A stretch of DNA of 64,000 nt from Phaeodactylum tricornutum CCAP 1055/1 (taxonomy: Eukaryota > Bacillariophyta > Bacillariophyceae > Surirellales > Neidiaceae): NCBI RefSeq assembly GCF_000150955.2, contig NW_002238036.1:199938-263937 (forward strand), read 5' to 3'. Positions 61,555 through 64,000 of this stretch are shown here, in pieces; within the stretch, counting starts at the first letter, position 1, and the number at the start of each line of letters is the position of its first letter. Made by a program: the position numbers and the translations under genes. The notes under the pieces are model-generated. The model was not told the origin of the DNA. It made no database searches and saw nothing but the letters and a program-made list of their open reading frames with translations.

Positions 61555-63048
61555 ATGGGAAACACCGTTACCAAGTCTGCTTCTGTCCCCAATCTTCGGG
61601 CCCTCGTGAACGAGAAAGATGAATCCTTCGCTCACGACACTTCGTCCCCGGACTCTCCGCTCAAGCCGGTAGTCATTGTCACCACGGACAATCTCAACGA
61701 AGGCCTCCCACCGTTGACTCCCGGTACGACGATTGCCAATTCGGAAACCGAAAGTTTGGTCTCGTCCATCTCGGACCCGCTGGCGAGTCCAGCCTCGCTC
61801 GACACCATCACTCCCGCCCAGACCTTTGCGGTGGCGCAGTGGGACGGCCAACAGTACTTTGCGGATTTGGTGCGCGACGGACTCGCCGCTCTCCACAAGG
61901 ACAATACCAACGTTCTCATGCTTTACGAGAGCCCGTCTTCCTCCAGCACGGAAACATCCTTCTACAACTCGCAAGTTTTCAACTATCACGATTTTCCCGC
62001 CTTTCCTCCCTACTACAAGTCCGTACTGGCACCCTGCCGCTACAGTATCATGAACGGGTCGACCTACCCCTCGTATCTGCGAGATGATCCTCCCTCGGGT
62101 TTGATCGAGCACTGGCAAGCCACGGTCCCGGACTTTGTGGCTCCCACCTTTGTTCCAACAATCGACGAACAAGCTCAGGTCTACGCCTACTTGCCCGTGG
62201 AACACCTCAATCTGGACAATCACGTACTGGTACCACACGTTCACTATCACTTGGCCGGCAAGGACGCCATTCACCTCATGACCAACAAGACCACCCGGCT
62301 TTTGGCCAACACGCAGGACGAGCGACCCTGTGTGGCCAAAGTCACACACGCCATGGGTAGCAAAGGAATCTTTGTCATTCGGAACGACGAGGACGAGGTG
62401 GAATTCAACGAGTTTTTGCTAGAATCCGGCAATCCCACCTTTGTCGTGACGGAATACGTGGAAATCGCCCGCAACGTGGCGTGCCACTTTTTCGTCCACC
62501 CTTCCGGCGACGTGACCTTTTTCGGTTCCAACGAAAACGTCCTCTTGCCCAACGGCGACTGGAGCACGGACTCGACCATCGTCATGGCCGAACAGGAAAT
62601 GCTCAAGAACATGCAATTGCCGTACGTTCAAGACGTGGTCGCCTACTGCCGAGCACTCGGTTTCTGGGGCTTTTGTGGCGTCGACGTGCTCTTTGATACG
62701 AACGGCAAGGGATACGTGGTGGACGTGAATCCTCGGGTCACGGGAACCTGTCCGGCACTCATGATTGCCCAACTATTGCAAGCTCGGTACGGCTTTACGC
62801 ACGCACTCTTCCGACGTAACAGCTCCTTCGCGTACCGAGGCACCGCCGCCGAACTCTTGGCCGAAACCGAAGCGTACAACAAGGTTCACGAAGGATCGAG
62901 TCGTATCGTACTGCACAGCTTTTACGAAAAGAAGCCAACCTTGACTCTACTCAACATTGCCGTCTACGGGACATCTCTCGAAACCTGTCAGGAGGTTTTG
63001 GACCGCCTGGCACCTCCCATTGAAGACGAAGAGGAAGCATCCGCATGA
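61555..63048 (+). CDS. ATP-grasp domain enzyme with myristoylation-type N-terminus
   Basis: 497 residues. It begins MGNTVTKS, the pattern for N-myristoylation (Gly2, Thr/Ser near 6), so it may sit on membranes. The first 85 residues are Ser/Thr-rich and probably disordered. The C-terminal half is an ATP-grasp fold: VAKVTHAMGSKGIFVI (nucleotide-binding strand with Lys), TFVVTEYVEI, GFWGFCGVDVLFD and YVVDVNPRVTGT (metal-binding Asp/Asn-Pro-Arg motif). It should couple ATP hydrolysis to joining a carboxylate to an amine or thiol, but the substrate cannot be read from sequence. It is a neighbour of C2-TerD, with the same upstream block. Confidence 0.82.
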   Translation: MGNTVTKSASVPNLRALVNEKDESFAHDTSSPDSPLKPVVIVTTDNLNEGLPPLTPGTTIANSETESLVSSISDPLASPASLDTITPAQTFAVAQWDGQQYFADLVRDGLAALHKDNTNVLMLYESPSSSSTETSFYNSQVFNYHDFPAFPPYYKSVLAPCRYSIMNGSTYPSYLRDDPPSGLIEHWQATVPDFVAPTFVPTIDEQAQVYAYLPVEHLNLDNHVLVPHVHYHLAGKDAIHLMTNKTTRLLANTQDERPCVAKVTHAMGSKGIFVIRNDEDEVEFNEFLLESGNPTFVVTEYVEIARNVACHFFVHPSGDVTFFGSNENVLLPNGDWSTDSTIVMAEQEMLKNMQLPYVQDVVAYCRALGFWGFCGVDVLFDTNGKGYVVDVNPRVTGTCPALMIAQLLQARYGFTHALFRRNSSFAYRGTAAELLAETEAYNKVHEGSSRIVLHSFYEKKPTLTLLNIAVYGTSLETCQEVLDRLAPPIEDEEEASA

Positions 63049-63360
63049 GAAACTTGATTTTTGCTACATGAGTAACAGTGCAGCGTCTGCCGTGTCTCTA
63101 AACGGTACTCACTACCTATGTACGTAACCAGCCTGAACAAAATACATCTCTTCACTAAAGTTACGTGTAAAATCAAATTTATAAAGTAAATGTGGTTAGG
63201 CTGCCGATCTCGATTTCCGAGGCGGATAACGAAATTGTATTCTTCTCAGGCGCCGAATGCTGCAACTTGAACGCGCTTGGTGGTCATTGAACTGTAAGTT
63301 GTTCACTCGTCGTCACTTGTCGTTTCGAGACGGCGTATGCCCTTTCTGCTGCGCATCGTT
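63049..63360. other. Intergenic between convergent genes
   Basis: Separates the stops of the ATP-grasp gene (plus) and the kinase-like gene (minus). I see nothing in it. Confidence 0.55.
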
Positions 63361-64000
63361 CTATTTGCTCTCCACAATAAGGTCGGCATGTTTGCGACTG
63401 TGGTGATCAATCCAAGCAGAGTTCAAGACGTCGTTGGAGTCGGCCTTGCGTCCGGCGCCAATGTGTCCTTCGCCCCACATCTGGATCTTTTCTTCCGTCC
63501 AGTTGCTGAGATGCCGATTGATGAGACGTTCTCGTTGTTCTTCCAACGTGGTACAGGCGACGTACCTATCCGCACAGATACAATACGTCAGAAAACGCGA
63601 GTGATTCCGTTAGAACAGGTATGAGTACGTATACGTTGACACAAAGTATCGAATAGATGCACTTGTCGCTACATATACGTACCACGCTTCGTCAAAGACT
63701 CCTTGCAAGGAAGACCAGTTGGGATCGTCCCACGCCAACAAGTAGTTCCCTTCTAGAAAGACAATTTTGTGTGTCATCATGAGTTGAACTCCGTCTGGTA
63801 CGGGATCGCTCTTTTCTCGGCTGTACACCGGGAAAGACCCTTCGCCGTGGTGCCGAGCTTGCTTGAATTTTTCGGCACACAAATCGTGATCGAACGTCCA
63901 CGGCGCCCCGCGACGTTGCAACAGCTGCTCGTACGTATACACGCAGGCCTCCGTTTCGGCCATCTTCCGTAAAGATTCTCGACTGTAGTGAAAGCCGTCC
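63361..64000 (-). CDS. Uridine-kinase/FrcK-like P-loop kinase (5' part beyond the window)
   Basis: The 3' portion of a minus-strand gene. Exon pieces 64000-63683 and 63565-63361 are joined across a 117-bp GT-AG intron (EAW-YVACTT at the join). Visible family marks are DGFHYSRESL, RRGAPWTFD, the strand IVFLEGNYLLAWDDPNW, then LINRHLSNWTEEK and SNDVLNSAWI. These fit the YggC/FrcK group of phosphoribulokinase/uridine-kinase-like P-loop kinases, thought to phosphorylate sugars or pantothenate-like substrates. The Walker A motif and the N-terminus lie outside the window, so targeting and exact substrate remain open. Confidence 0.85.

Noticed and set aside
1-64000. CRISPR arrays, bacterial operons, ribosome-binding sites, rRNA
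   Set aside because: The window is eukaryotic nuclear DNA with spliced genes; no spaced direct-repeat array and no rRNA sequence was seen.

Overview
The window is nuclear DNA of a eukaryote, most likely a pennate diatom close to Phaeodactylum tricornutum. The evidence is short GT-AG introns (74-263 bp) in otherwise compact genes, gene order with no operons, signal-peptide-plus-transit presequences with an aromatic residue after the cleavage site (as used for diatom plastids), an SLC4 bicarbonate transporter, a CoDi-type Copia retrotransposon, and GABA-B-like receptors with unusual ectodomains. The species is an inference; no database was searched.

Layout. 1-5,200 is repeat-rich and holds the tail of an unknown gene, a tandem repeat, two diverged copies of an unnamed repeat, a truncated PC-esterase-like pseudogene (minus strand), and a 900-bp non-autonomous hAT-like transposon with 20-bp inverted ends and an 8-bp target duplication. 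5,214-10,963 is the largest subunit of RNA polymerase I in three exons, followed at 11,073-11,482 by a stray duplicate of part of its exon 2. 12,700-23,795 carries three IQ-motif/coiled-coil paralogues, a repetitive acidic and Ser-rich protein that shares an N-terminal module with one of them, and one small orphan. 24,304-27,050 is an AP-1/2 beta-adaptin. 29,138-30,184 is a secreted Cys-rich orphan.

30,650-33,925 pairs convergent genes for organelle-targeted methionine aminopeptidase and cysteinyl-tRNA synthetase; a PPR protein with a possible plastid presequence lies at 53,834-55,414. 34,465-40,446 has a small membrane protein, an NAPE-PLD-type metallo-beta-lactamase enzyme with a long basic N-terminus, and a class C receptor whose ectodomain is a sugar-type periplasmic binding protein. 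A young Copia element (41,023-47,782, 381-bp LTRs nearly identical, TSD CTCTG) sits directly upstream of a membrane-anchored JmjC/cupin protein. 51,621-53,570 is an SLC4 bicarbonate transporter with CRE-like sites upstream.

55,948-64,000 has an intron-bearing tRNA-Gln(CUG), a C2-TerD-TerD protein, a three-exon CAS1-type O-acyltransferase, an ATP-grasp enzyme with a myristoylation-type N-terminus, and the 3' part of a uridine-kinase/FrcK-like P-loop kinase. A diverged block of about 730 bp is duplicated in front of the TerD gene and again between the acyltransferase and ATP-grasp genes. This is the best candidate for an undescribed gene module, because TerD and ATP-grasp proteins are linked in bacterial Ter stress systems. 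All coordinates and splice sites were read by eye from the sequence.
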